NCBI RefSeq assembly: GCF_038050405.1
Contig: NZ_CP150901.1
Span: 1,984,001-2,048,000 of the forward strand
Direction: 5' to 3'
DNA length: 64,000 bases
Source of the DNA: Paraburkholderia sp. IMGN_8
GTDB lineage: Bacteria > Pseudomonadota > Gammaproteobacteria > Burkholderiales > Burkholderiaceae
Numbering within the stretch: position 1 is the first letter of the stretch; the number at the start of each line of letters is the position of its first letter. The translations under genes and the position numbers were made by a program. The notes below the pieces were generated by a model that saw only the letters and a list, made by a program, of their open reading frames with translations, did no database searches and had not been told where the DNA came from. Positions 54,925-64,000 of the stretch are shown one piece after another.

Positions 54925-55155
54925 CCGGTTAGAAAGCAGAACCCGCTTCATTCACGAACCGGGCAGCGCGCGTCTGCCGCGATCCGCTTGCCGATATAAT
55001 CGTGCGAGGCACCAGCGACTGGGACGGCAGAAACCATAGACGCCAGCTGATGCGAGCCCGCCAGCAGCAGTGCTGCCGGTGGAACAGGCGGATCACGTGG
55101 TGGCTGCACGAGACCTAGGCTACTTCGCGATTTTGCACTCTACCCGGAGTGAAAG

Positions 55156-55980
55156 TTGAGTCGTGCAATGGCGTCCACGGGCGGCACACGCGGTTTTATC
55201 GTCCCCATCGGCGGCGATGGAGGACGCATACGGAAGGCCTCCATCCTGCGCCGCTTCGTGCAGCTTTGCGGCGGCTCCCGTGCGCATATCGCCATCGTCG
55301 CCACGGTCTCCGAGATGCCCGAGGCTGGCTATCGTTACGAACGAGCGTTCCGCGATCTGCGCGTTGATCGGGTCAGCCTCCTGAGATTTGGGACCCGAGC
55401 AGACTGCGAGTCGAAGCGGGACCTCGAAGTGCTCGATAGCGTCGACGGGATTTTCCTTATGGGGAGCGAGACAGTCCATCTTTCCGAGACCATGGGCAGC
55501 ACTTCGGTGGCCCAGAAGATCCGCAACCGGAATGCACAGGGTATCCACGTGGCCGGCACCTCGACAGGAGCCGCGTTTCTGCCGGAGCAGATGATTGCGG
55601 CCGGACAGAGCGGCACGACGCCCCGCGCGGACATTGTCGAATTGGCGCCGGGCCTGGGCCTGATCGGGCAGTTGATCATCGATCAGCACTATCGTCACCA
55701 GGACCGGCTCGGGCGTCTACTGATGGCCCTGACTTACAACCCGCTAGCTATTGGTATCGGCCTGGATGAAGACACGGCTGCGTTTATTGGTCCGGACCAC
55801 GGGCTGCAGGTGGTGGGCAGCGGCGGCATCACCATTGTGAACCCGTCCCAACTCCAGCACTCCGCGATCCATCCAGATCGTCGCCACGCGCCGGTCAGCG
55901 TGATCGGCCTGCACCTGGACATCCTTGTTGAGGGCGACCTGTATGATTTGGCGGCGCATAGGGCAACCATCAAGCGCTAA
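55156..55980 (+). CDS. Cyanophycinase paralog with altered active site
   Basis: A 274-residue S51-family protein. It keeps the overall text (RGFIVPIGGDGG, LIIDQHYRHQDRLGRLL, GIGLDEDTAAFIGPD) and Ser136 in AGTSTGAA. However, the usual GGDQ reads GSET (103-106), and the residues after the nucleophile differ from Ser-Ala-Gly. The start seems to be TTG at 55156, with GGAG seven bases upstream; ATG at 55168 is an alternative. The changes suggest altered specificity or loss of catalysis. Confidence 0.85.
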   Translation: MSRAMASTGGTRGFIVPIGGDGGRIRKASILRRFVQLCGGSRAHIAIVATVSEMPEAGYRYERAFRDLRVDRVSLLRFGTRADCESKRDLEVLDSVDGIFLMGSETVHLSETMGSTSVAQKIRNRNAQGIHVAGTSTGAAFLPEQMIAAGQSGTTPRADIVELAPGLGLIGQLIIDQHYRHQDRLGRLLMALTYNPLAIGIGLDEDTAAFIGPDHGLQVVGSGGITIVNPSQLQHSAIHPDRRHAPVSVIGLHLDILVEGDLYDLAAHRATIKR

Positions 55981-56084
55981 TTCGGATTCGCGCCGGTAAG
56001 CCTGGGTATTCTCAAGTCATCACGTGAGCCGCCTTGGCGACCTCTCGCGATCAAGCGTCGGGCTTCCCTCAAACCGCCGAGTGC

Positions 56085-57818
56085 TCAGGCGGCGCGGACT
56101 GCCGGACGTCGGTCAGGAAACACCTCATCCAGCGAGGCCTCCCGAAGGACCTCGATCTGGATGTCAGGCACAAACAAGTCCGAATACATCAGATCGTTAT
56201 CGACCTTTTCCCAGCAACCGGGCTTGCATATTTCGCACATCTTTTCTGTTCTGCTGTTTTCTATATAGATCCACGACAACGCGCCAAAAAACCTTTCATG
56301 TCGTTCTGGCGCATTGTCCGATGAGCTTTCCATCGGTACCCACCCTAGCCCGGGCACATAGAACTCCACCCACGCATGGTCGTAATCCGGCGTACAGACC
56401 GAGTTGACTCGCGCATATCTCAGCTTATACTCGGGTACCTTGAAATCTCCGACTGGCCTGCATGCGACCCCGCAAAGCCGCATTAATCCTATTAACAGCT
56501 CCATGTACTTTCCGCAGGTCCCTTCACCGCCTCTCAAGGTCTCGACGGGACTTGTGTACTGGTTGTTGTATCGGTACGCCAACCTGCTATAAACATATTC
56601 GCGCACGGCTTTCGCAATTTTGACCACATTACCGCGCTCATTTTCGGGCAGAGCCGAAATCAGCTCGGCTGCAATGTCTCTTAATTCCAGCCGGTCCATA
56701 TAATACCTGGACTCTTCTTTAAGAAAGCGTGTCTTGATATCGTCGGGATAGGGCGCATCCGCGACATTCAGCTTGTATCGTATGCCGTACGCTTCGATTA
56801 CAGCACTATAGCCAAAGGGGCGGCGCTCCTTATCAAGCTCGACGCCGGTCAGATCGAATTCCACGATCTCGTTGCCATTTTGGTCTTCTTTTAAAACGCC
56901 CGGAACGTCGCCAATAATCCTGATTGACTTGATCTTCTGTCTTCGCGTCTCGACTGGAATCGACAGCCTGACGCACATCCCGACACCACTGATTCTGTTC
57001 AAAACTTCGCGGGTGGGCTTGAGCATTTCGGCATAAGTCAATTTCACTTCATACCCTCCCGAAAGGCCGAAACTCCCGATCTCGCCAAGTTCTATTATTT
57101 TGTAGTCAAGTCTCTCTATAAAACCATCGGAGACGTGCTTATTGAGTTTTATATTCGGACTGCCGCGCTTCCCCGATTCGGAACTCGCATCGTCGAAAAC
57201 GTCCCAGCTATCCTGGTTGTAATATATATAGATGACGGGTTCTTCTTTATCTGACGTTTTAATGGAAGCGATTCCCGATGCCCCTTCATACGGTATGGTC
57301 AGCGACGCCAGATGAATCCCATCAAGACTGTAGACATAAATGGCCTGGCTGGCGCCGTTCAGTATAAACAGGAGATCCCCATGCACGGTAATATCGTTGA
57401 CACCATGACCTACCTCAGTCGCCTGTATTAAACCATCCTCATCCAGAATGAACAGGGCGCCACGTCTGTCGACCGCATAATGCCGATCGTTTTTCCAGCA
57501 CAGCCCAACCAGTTCCTCTGCTTGATCGATCGTAATGATGTCCATCGCGTCACGGACCGTTCCATCCTCTATCCCGACCGCGTAGATCCGATTGGAACGC
57601 GAATAATTGACGATACCATCCGGCCGCATACAGAGTGCAGCCGATCCTTTGAACGCGTTGAAGCTCCTGAAATTGACAATCGCGCAAAAGAATCCCGTGC
57701 GAACGTCAATTTTGCCGAGCACCCCAAGGTCCGGATCGACGACGAACAGCGCATCTTCCTCGTTGCTATCGACAGAGACGATATGCCTCGCAAAGAGAGG
57801 TTTTATCGGCGTGACCAC
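56085..57818 (-). CDS. Transglutaminase-like protein with N-terminal propeller
   Basis: A 577-residue protein. Residues about 1-200 look like a beta-propeller (FVVDPDLGVLGKID, LFILDEDGLIQA, LLFILNGASQAIYVYSLDG). A middle region (about 230-390) is of unknown fold. A transglutaminase-core follows: Cys435 region GEGTCGKYMELLIGL, His near 482 in DYDHAWVEF, and Asp near 497 in PMESSSD. The C-terminus has extra cysteines (CEICKPGC). No signal peptide. It lies downstream of the small repetitive protein and cyanophycin synthetase on the same strand. It may act as a peptidase or acyl transferase on cyanophycin or its granule proteins; this is inferred from context. Confidence 0.8.
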   Translation of the reverse strand: MVTPIKPLFARHIVSVDSNEEDALFVVDPDLGVLGKIDVRTGFFCAIVNFRSFNAFKGSAALCMRPDGIVNYSRSNRIYAVGIEDGTVRDAMDIITIDQAEELVGLCWKNDRHYAVDRRGALFILDEDGLIQATEVGHGVNDITVHGDLLFILNGASQAIYVYSLDGIHLASLTIPYEGASGIASIKTSDKEEPVIYIYYNQDSWDVFDDASSESGKRGSPNIKLNKHVSDGFIERLDYKIIELGEIGSFGLSGGYEVKLTYAEMLKPTREVLNRISGVGMCVRLSIPVETRRQKIKSIRIIGDVPGVLKEDQNGNEIVEFDLTGVELDKERRPFGYSAVIEAYGIRYKLNVADAPYPDDIKTRFLKEESRYYMDRLELRDIAAELISALPENERGNVVKIAKAVREYVYSRLAYRYNNQYTSPVETLRGGEGTCGKYMELLIGLMRLCGVACRPVGDFKVPEYKLRYARVNSVCTPDYDHAWVEFYVPGLGWVPMESSSDNAPERHERFFGALSWIYIENSRTEKMCEICKPGCWEKVDNDLMYSDLFVPDIQIEVLREASLDEVFPDRRPAVRAA

Positions 57819-57964
57819 AAATCCCCCTATCGTTCTGATTGACGAGGCACGGGCGGGACCGGTGCCTCGTCAAGTCAGGCGGGATGCGGCGCCCGAGACC
57901 GCAACAGGGCTCCATTGAGCGTGCGCGCTGCGTCTGCTACGCGCAAGCAGGCGCAGCAAGTCCG

Positions 57965-58273
57965 CTAATGCTCCCTGCCCCTCGAGGCTTCCCGGTCCCG
58001 ATCCCTCGATACGTCCCGGTCCCTGCCCCTCAAGGCCTCCTGCTCATTGCCTCCCAAGGCCTCCCGCTCACTGCCTCTCAAGGCTTCCTGAATAAAATCG
58101 GCATAGTCCGAGAGGTGCCTCAGATTGGAATCCAGAGAATTGCGCGACGACCCGCTCATCGCTTCGTGACGTATCAGGTCCAGCGCGACTTCGACGGCTA
58201 TCCTCCGTTTCGAGGACGCATCGAGCGCGGCTTCGTTGTCGTTGTAGAGAAGAAATCTTTGTGCCTCGTCCAT
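57965..58273 (-). CDS. Small protein with charged repetitive tail
   Basis: A 102-residue protein starting MDEAQRFLLYNDNEAALDAS, with TTAGGAGAGCCAAA before the ATG. The first 60 residues form an acidic helical region. The tail is made of short Arg/Glu/Asp repeats (EALRGSER, EALGGNEQ, EALRGRDR, then RDRDREASRGRE). It sits between cyanophycin synthetase and the transglutaminase-like gene on the same strand. It could be a granule-associated or primer-like protein; no known family recognised. Confidence 0.6.
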   Translation of the reverse strand: MDEAQRFLLYNDNEAALDASSKRRIAVEVALDLIRHEAMSGSSRNSLDSNLRHLSDYADFIQEALRGSEREALGGNEQEALRGRDRDVSRDRDREASRGREH

Positions 58274-58399
58274 TTTGGCTCTCCTAAGTCTTGACGCTCA
58301 TGAAGGGTGTGCATCGGATGCTTCACCCGCCTTGGGGTCCTGCTACCAGGTCGGCTTGCGACCGCCTGGGACGTCGCCGTTACCACGGCGAAAACTCAT

Positions 58400-61189
58400 T
58401 CAGTCCTCGATCTCTCGCGCTAGCCGCACGCCGCGCTCGTCACGGATGATCTCCATGCTACTGTCCCATTCGAACCCGCCCAGATCGTCCAGACGGATCT
58501 TGACGGGCCCTGGTCTTCTCTCGGCCGCATGCCCTGCTTGCCCATTGGGCCTGAAGTGCACAATCTGCTGCCAGGCACGCGTGTAGTCTTCGCTCAACAG
58601 GAGGAGCAGATCGCCAGGGCCAGCCATCTCGAGCGCCGATTGATTCGCTGCCTGCTCATCGGCGATGACCTCGATCTGCTCTGCCCCGACCCCGTTCTCG
58701 CGCAGCGCGTAGCACAGCATTTCCGGCACTTCGAGGTGAGCCCGCCCACGCGAGTCGCAGTCCCGGTGGCAGATGTAATGCTCGAAGTGTCCGGCCGCAA
58801 TACGCGCGATCTCCAGGACGTCCTCGTCACGGCGGTCGCCCGGGACCGTCAGCGAAATGATCTTCGCGCGCGCGGCGCCCAGCCGGTCTACAAAAGCGCA
58901 CATGGTCTTCACGGCCGCCGGATTGTGCGCATAGTCCAGAATCACCCTGAACGGATGCTGATCATAGATGTTCATGCGGCCGGGGGTCTGCTGGAAGGTG
59001 TTTTCGAACGTGCGCAGGCCCAGGCGGATGCCCTCGAGATCGATCCCGAGACCGCGAGCGAGCGCCGCGGCGAACATCGCGTTCTGCACATTGTGCAGAG
59101 CGAGCCCTTGCACCGTGGCCGGAATCAGGTGCGTCCACAGCAACGGAAAACGGTGACCACCGTCCCACAGGGTGATCATGTGGCCGTTTATCTCTTCCTC
59201 CAGAATAACCGCCACCCCACCCGCCCGTATATGCTCATTGACCAGCGGGTGGGCAGGGTTCATGGTCACGTAGCCCAGGCGGTTTGCGTGGCTATGATCC
59301 GCCATCTTCAGACATAAGGGATCGTCAGCGTTGACGACAGCCATGTCCTTCGCCACTTCGATGACGATGCGCTTGACCTCGGCCATCTGCTCCACGGTCT
59401 CGACCCCACGCAGGCCCAGGTGATCGGCGGTCACGTTGAGGCAGCCCGCCACGTTGCACTCCGGATAGCCCAAACCACACCGCAGCAGGCCGCCCCGGGC
59501 CGTCTCCAGTACGGCGGCGTCGACAGCGGAATCCGCGAGAATTATGCGCGCGGATGTCGCCCCGGTCATGTCGCCTTCCACAGTCAGCCGTCCGTCGATG
59601 TAGACGCCATCGGTTGTACCCAGACCAACCGTGTAGCCCGCCAGCTTCATGATATGGGCCAGCATGCGCGACGTGGTGGTCTTGCCGTTGGTGCCGGTAA
59701 TGCTTGCAATGGGGACGGTCGTTGGAGCACCGGGTGGAAACAGCATGTCGATGATGGGCCCGGCCACGTCCCTGGGCGTGCCGTCGCTCGGCGCCAGATG
59801 CATCCGTAGACCCGGGCAGGCATTCACCTCGCAAATGGCGCCGCCAGTCTCACGATACGACGCGGAGATATCGGTGGTGATGAAATCAACACCACCGACG
59901 TCCAGGCCAATGGCCCTGATCGCCCGGACGGCCATTTCCCGGTTGTCCGGGTGCACGCTATCGGTGACGTCGATGGCGGTACCACCGGTGGAGAGGTTGG
60001 CGGTGGCACACAAATAGACGGTCTCGCCCGGCTTGGGTACGGTCTCAGGACTAAAACCCTCGTCATCCAGGAGGTGTTTTGCTGCGCCGTCGAGCTCCAC
60101 GCGGGTGAGCACGTTCTCATGCCCCACACCCCGGCGTGGATCCTTATTCACCTCTTCCACCAACTCCTCTACGGTGTGAACCCCATCGCCCACCACATGG
60201 GCGGGGATACGCCTGGCAACCGCCAGCAATTCGCCATTGACCACCAGCATGCGGTGATCGGACCCCGGGATATAGCTTTCGACGAGCACCCCCCTGCTGT
60301 ACTCTTGCGCCCTCTCAAAGGCGAGTTCCACCTGCTCTGGCCTTGTAAGCTTGATTGATATGCCTTGCCCGTGATTGCTGTCCAAGGGCTTGACCACGAC
60401 CGGATAGCCGATGCGTTCGGCGCTATCAACTGCATCGCCGGCTTTATAGACCTTTCGTTGCCGCGGCACCGGAAGGCCCGCGTCATGCAGGGTCCGATTG
60501 GTCTCTTCCTTGTCCGATGCCTGGTCTACTGCGATCTGACGCGTCTCGCTGGTGAGCGTCGACTTGATGCGTTTCTGGAAGCGCCCGTAGCCGAGCAGCA
60601 TCAGGCTCTCGCCGTTCAGGCGCGTACAGGGGATTGCACGCTTCCCAGCGGCGCTCACCAACGCGGCAGTGCTTGGCCCCACGTCGCGGCTCCGCGCATA
60701 ACGGATGAAATCATCCAGTTCATGCTCAAAGTCGAAATCTTGTTCAGGATTCTGCTCCGGCTTCAGTTCGTCAGGAAGAAGATGCCCGATCAAGGCAAGA
60801 GACAGGTTTCCGGCGTGCCGACCGACATCTTCATCATGGTACTCATAGACTACGTCGTAGTGTCCCCGCGACCCGGCTGCACGCGTCTTGCCAAAGCTCA
60901 CGTCCGAACCCGCGACCTTCTGCAGTTCGATGGCTACGTGTTCCATCACGTGACCCAGCCAGGTGCCCTCGCCTTCCCACATGCGTCGCACGAACCCGCC
61001 CGCGGTATTGTAGGAACAGCCATGCTGTTGAAGGCCGGGGAGATAGCCAAGCAGACGATCAATGAAGTCGTGGCCGAGCCGCATGGTTGGCCATTCCTCA
61101 AGCTTCCCCAAATCGACGGTGTATCGGATGACCGGGAAATGTGCATGAATATTAGGTCCTTGATAAGCGACGATTGACTTGATTTCCAT
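58400..61189 (-). CDS. cphA: Cyanophycin synthetase
   Basis: A 929-residue enzyme that builds multi-L-arginyl-poly-L-aspartate from Asp and Arg with ATP. An N-terminal CphA domain (about 1-160) is followed by an ATP-grasp domain (about 200-480; PVVVKPLDSNHGQGI, EVNACPGLRMHL) that adds Asp, and a Mur-ligase-like domain with P-loop TGTNGKTTTS near 496 that adds Arg. The start at 61187-61189 follows CAGGAGGTCATTCG and gives MEIKSIVAYQGPNI; the frame from 61243 is less likely. Length is normal for CphA1. It heads the reverse-strand unit with the small repeat protein and the transglutaminase-like protein. Confidence 0.95.
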   Translation of the reverse strand: MEIKSIVAYQGPNIHAHFPVIRYTVDLGKLEEWPTMRLGHDFIDRLLGYLPGLQQHGCSYNTAGGFVRRMWEGEGTWLGHVMEHVAIELQKVAGSDVSFGKTRAAGSRGHYDVVYEYHDEDVGRHAGNLSLALIGHLLPDELKPEQNPEQDFDFEHELDDFIRYARSRDVGPSTAALVSAAGKRAIPCTRLNGESLMLLGYGRFQKRIKSTLTSETRQIAVDQASDKEETNRTLHDAGLPVPRQRKVYKAGDAVDSAERIGYPVVVKPLDSNHGQGISIKLTRPEQVELAFERAQEYSRGVLVESYIPGSDHRMLVVNGELLAVARRIPAHVVGDGVHTVEELVEEVNKDPRRGVGHENVLTRVELDGAAKHLLDDEGFSPETVPKPGETVYLCATANLSTGGTAIDVTDSVHPDNREMAVRAIRAIGLDVGGVDFITTDISASYRETGGAICEVNACPGLRMHLAPSDGTPRDVAGPIIDMLFPPGAPTTVPIASITGTNGKTTTSRMLAHIMKLAGYTVGLGTTDGVYIDGRLTVEGDMTGATSARIILADSAVDAAVLETARGGLLRCGLGYPECNVAGCLNVTADHLGLRGVETVEQMAEVKRIVIEVAKDMAVVNADDPLCLKMADHSHANRLGYVTMNPAHPLVNEHIRAGGVAVILEEEINGHMITLWDGGHRFPLLWTHLIPATVQGLALHNVQNAMFAAALARGLGIDLEGIRLGLRTFENTFQQTPGRMNIYDQHPFRVILDYAHNPAAVKTMCAFVDRLGAARAKIISLTVPGDRRDEDVLEIARIAAGHFEHYICHRDCDSRGRAHLEVPEMLCYALRENGVGAEQIEVIADEQAANQSALEMAGPGDLLLLLSEDYTRAWQQIVHFRPNGQAGHAAERRPGPVKIRLDDLGGFEWDSSMEIIRDERGVRLAREIED

Positions 61190-62041
61190 CGAATGACCTC
61201 CTGAAGTTCTGATCTCAGGTAAGCCGCACCCCCTTCGAGCCATCGTAGAGAGGCACTAAACGGCATTCAAAATACGACGAATTGTCATAACAATCGCTGG
61301 CTGTCCCCTCATCTTTTGTTCTCTCGTGCAAAGGACTTTTAGCGAGCGGAGGCGGCGCTCGGAGATGGCTGCAGACACGGCACGAAAGGCGCGTCCGCTT
61401 CGCAAAAATTCTTTGGGCTTGACTGTTCCGCCGGTGGTAACGGCTATGGGCATTGAGTCAGTGGGATAGCAACGGTTTTGCCGACGACGGCCGTTGGCGG
61501 CATCAGGTCAGTCGTACCGTCTTGCGCTTGAGGGCTGCGTACACCATCGTGTAGTGCAAACAGGTCGCGCCACGTGTGCATTGAGCCGCCATGGTCGGAC
61601 AGCGGCCAAAGTTGTGCCACAAATCTGCCACAAAGCGTCGAGTCAGGCGTGCAGAACTCCTCTACAAAAATAGAGGTAATTCCAGATAAAGCAACATCTC
61701 TTCTGTAATTGTCCGGTTGCCTTTTCTGTTGCCCGTTTTTTAGCAAGTAGCGATTGCGCCTGAAGGAGAAGTCTTCGCGCTGAAGCGTCACGGCCAACGT
61801 CTCTGCACGGCACGGCAGTGGCTCGCCATGAGCCGCTGCGCTGCGCCATTTGGGCGAGCCTCGGGAGCCCCCATTCGCGTGATGCTCACAGCGGTGGCAA
61901 GCATCGCGTGACGACCCTATGTGATCCGGTGACGCGGGCGCAACGATATCATCCCGCTGAGCGATTGCTTTGGTGCTGAGTCCGCTAACGAAGGGGCCAC
62001 GAGGTGCATACGCGCTGAACAAACACCCCGGCCAGGCGTTG
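61190..62041. other. Gap of about 850 bases without a convincing gene
   Basis: Holds the cphA promoter region, including the dyad ATTGT-CATA-ACAAT at 61281-61294 about 90 bases upstream of the start. The remaining open frames on both strands have no family text or start signals. Confidence 0.45.
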
Positions 62042-63160
62042 TCACGACTTTCCGTTTGCAGGCTGCAGCGACCGAATCGTGCCCGCTGATCCAGTGAGCC
62101 TGCGCTTCACTTCCGTGTCCACGTCGAAAGTTGACTTCACGCCGACATCGCCGAGGTGGTCCTGCACCCATGCGTTTGCCGCCTTCCATCCGGCCTCTCT
62201 CAAGGCGAGAAAGAACCCGGGTGACGGCGTGCTCTTCGATGCGGCGCCAATCTCTTCCATGAAGTCGTCTGCCCGTATCACATGGAAACGCTTCTCGGCG
62301 TATGTCTTTCCATTTGGAGCCTCGAGAGGAATAACCCTGTCTCTGATGAGTTGGTTGATCAACTCGATCTGTCGAACTTCTTTCACCCAGGACGAGCCAA
62401 AGCTCACCTCGTTGATCCGGTTGACAATCTGTCGCGGCAGCTTCGGCGGTCCGTGTTCCACCCGGAGTGGATCAATGAGGACAGTCAGAAGATCGTTCAC
62501 GGAATCAACGAGCGGGTCGAGTGCAGGATTGGCCATGTAGCCTCCATCCCAATAGAATTCGCCGTCGATTTCAACCGCCTGGAAGAGCGTCGGGTAACAC
62601 GTGGAGGCCATCAGTGCCCTTGACGTGATTTCCCCTGGACCAAAGATGCGCAGCGCAGTCCGGTTCACATTCGTCGCTGCGACATACAGGTCGGGCGCGT
62701 CGTCGTTATGCCTGTTGAGTCGGCCGAAATCAGGAATGACCTGCTCCATGATCGAGCCGATTGGGTCCTGTAGCCAAGGTGTCAGGTATGGCGAGTTGAT
62801 CTGTTGAAGCATGCCTTGCCCGATCACGAACAGGTTGGAGTCAACATTCCATCGCCGCGGCGAGTCCAGTTCTGCGGTCGGCGAGTTGAAAAGGAACGGG
62901 TACCAGGACGACCTGGCGCCGACGGCGTTCCAGAGTTGCTCGAGTAATCGCTTTGCCTCCGCAGCATTGTCATGCAGACCATAGGCGCATGCCGCGCCGT
63001 TCAACGCGCCCCCGCTGGTGCCGCTGATTGCCTTGATAAACAACCCGCCTTTCGCCACTTCATCCAGCAGGCGATCCAGTACGCCCCACGTGAAGGCTGC
63101 GTGGGCCCCGCCACCCTGAAGGGCTAGGCCTATCGTTCGTTTCGATCCGATATCCGACAT
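62042..63160 (-). CDS. Patatin-like phospholipase
   Basis: A 372-residue protein starting MSDIGSKRTIGLALQGGG. The patatin set is complete: oxyanion GGGAHA (16-21), nucleophile Ser49 in SGTSGGALN, and the Asp of the dyad in YWDGGYMANPA. It cleaves acyl esters, probably lipids, in the cytoplasm or at the membrane. GGGGGAACCGAAA precedes the ATG at 63158-63160; the frame from 63250 adds 30 unlike residues. It is not linked by operon to the cyanophycin genes. A role in PHB or membrane lipid turnover is possible but not shown. Confidence 0.9.
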   Translation of the reverse strand: MSDIGSKRTIGLALQGGGAHAAFTWGVLDRLLDEVAKGGLFIKAISGTSGGALNGAACAYGLHDNAAEAKRLLEQLWNAVGARSSWYPFLFNSPTAELDSPRRWNVDSNLFVIGQGMLQQINSPYLTPWLQDPIGSIMEQVIPDFGRLNRHNDDAPDLYVAATNVNRTALRIFGPGEITSRALMASTCYPTLFQAVEIDGEFYWDGGYMANPALDPLVDSVNDLLTVLIDPLRVEHGPPKLPRQIVNRINEVSFGSSWVKEVRQIELINQLIRDRVIPLEAPNGKTYAEKRFHVIRADDFMEEIGAASKSTPSPGFFLALREAGWKAANAWVQDHLGDVGVKSTFDVDTEVKRRLTGSAGTIRSLQPANGKS

Positions 63161-63455
63161 TTTCGGTTCCCCCGATTGGCTGTCCTGGCTCGCCGACGTT
63201 GTTCCGGACGTCAGCAAATTCCGTGGAGAACAGACGTCCAGCCGCACCAATACTTCCTGGGCCTCGTTTGGGCGTAGGGCGACCGGGGGGCCTTACGCGT
63301 TTACCGGCCCCGTCGATACAGCGAATGCCGTTACAGACAGGCAATCGGCACCTTTTTGTACCAGCCGCCGTCAATCGTCATCCGCCGCTTAATACTGCGC
63401 GGGCGCCTCAAGCATGCGCTGCTGCTCGGCGCGCACATAGATCGATGTCACCCAC

Positions 63456-63686
63456 TCAGACGGTCGTCCGCCGCCGTGCCCATTCCCTTCGTACCCTATT
63501 TGCTGCCATGTCCGCCGAGGTCCGGCAACTTTTCGCTCGCTTCCACGGTTCCTGCTGCCCGTTAGCCAGCGCCCCGAATTTTCGGGGATTCAATCCCAGT
63601 TCGCGAGCCATCTGGATATGCGTATGGCTCAACCTGAAACGCTGCCTCGCATCAAACCACGGCTGAAGCTTCGATGGTATCGGCAT
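63456..63686 (-). pseudogene. Remnant of a small conserved protein
   Basis: The reverse frame begins MPIPSKLQPWFDARQRFRLS and continues HIQMARELGLNPRKFGALAN, the pattern of a short protein family found in many proteobacteria and on plasmids. After EPWK the sequence becomes Arg-rich and unlike the family, suggesting a frameshift near 63540. No strong ribosome binding site. It is probably a decayed copy. Confidence 0.45.
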
Positions 63687-64000
63687 CAGTGCCAGGCGCG
63701 TTTGATCGTTGCGGTCAATTCAGCGAGGACGAACCGGAGCGATGTCGATTTCTTCAGCACGCCCTCTTACGCGACCTACCCCGCAACCTGACCATGCCGC
63801 GTCCGGCCCTCAATTCGCCGCCAAGCGCGAGTGAGGTTCCCACTCACTGAAATTTGTCAGATGGATGCGCGCGACTATACTTCAATCGTCTGACGAGATT
63901 GGGCCAATCTATGGGGCCAACTTGACCACAACACATGCGCGGCCCAACACACGGGGTGACTCGGTGAGTCGACATTGACGCATTGAACCAAAATCGCTGC
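63687..64000. other. Right-edge region without a recognised gene
   Basis: About 310 bases. No coding sequence with support was seen on either strand. The stretch may be the upstream region of a gene beyond the window. Confidence 0.4.

Noticed and set aside
61444..62022. 192-residue reverse ORF before the patatin gene end
   Set aside because: No start signal or recognisable domain; composition resembles non-coding GC-rich DNA.

Overview
The window looks like a chromosome or chromid segment of a Paraburkholderia/Caballeronia-type betaproteobacterium. The supporting signs are the overall GC-rich coding style, paired phasin and acetoacetyl-CoA reductase genes (polyhydroxybutyrate metabolism), PQQ-linked alcohol oxidation, a Burkholderia-style low-oxygen stress cluster, and cyanophycin genes. 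No rRNA, tRNA or CRISPR array was seen.

Layout. 0-0.4 kb: two Flp-type pilins, one cut by the window edge. 1.5-4.1 kb: a sensor kinase and LuxR-type response regulator pair. 4.4-7.7 kb: small conserved proteins, a phasin and a PhaB reductase. 8.0-17.1 kb: a complete nitrate assimilation set (NarK-type transporter, NirB, NirD, FAD reductase, molybdenum nitrate reductase). Its two transcription units carry near-identical control regions: an NtrC-like site, a sigma-54 promoter, and a leader with two hexaloop hairpins overlapping a terminator, as expected for ANTAR (NasT-type) antitermination. 17.6-24.9 kb: a branched-chain amino-acid-type ABC transporter with a fused LivM-LivG protein, divergent from a DadA-like oxidase and an Asp/Glu-racemase-family enzyme. 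24.9-35.8 kb: an alcohol oxidation block made of aldehyde dehydrogenase, a PQQ dehydrogenase with the lanthanide-type ligand set, a MoxJ-like/cytochrome c fusion, pqqABCDE and an AcoR-like sigma-54 activator. I find sigma-54 promoters in front of the aldehyde dehydrogenase, the PQQ dehydrogenase and pqqA, so the block reads as one regulon.

36.5-46.7 kb resembles the Burkholderia low-oxygen-activated (lxa) type of cluster: an HPF-like protein, Hsp20, CBS/BON protein, a four-gene signalling operon (REC-HD, MHYT kinase, FIST, kinase), a second PhaB and a second phasin. It also holds several truncated genes (a phaB start, an internally deleted zinc alcohol dehydrogenase, a BON-protein start) and two FNR-type boxes. 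47.8-53.9 kb is an accessory region with an Ogr-like zinc finger, a beta-propeller-like protein of unknown role, a low-GC OLD-family ATPase/TOPRIM nuclease, a transposase remnant and decayed integrases. 54.0-61.2 kb is a cyanophycin locus: two cyanophycinase-family genes, a transglutaminase-like protein, a small protein with a repetitive charged tail, and cyanophycin synthetase. A patatin-like lipase and a decayed small ORF follow.

The most unusual structures are the 49-bp palindromic repeat arrays placed directly in front of two unlinked genes (22.5-22.8 kb and 26.9-27.1 kb), whose stem arms vary in a compensating way, and the unusual gene content of the cyanophycin locus.
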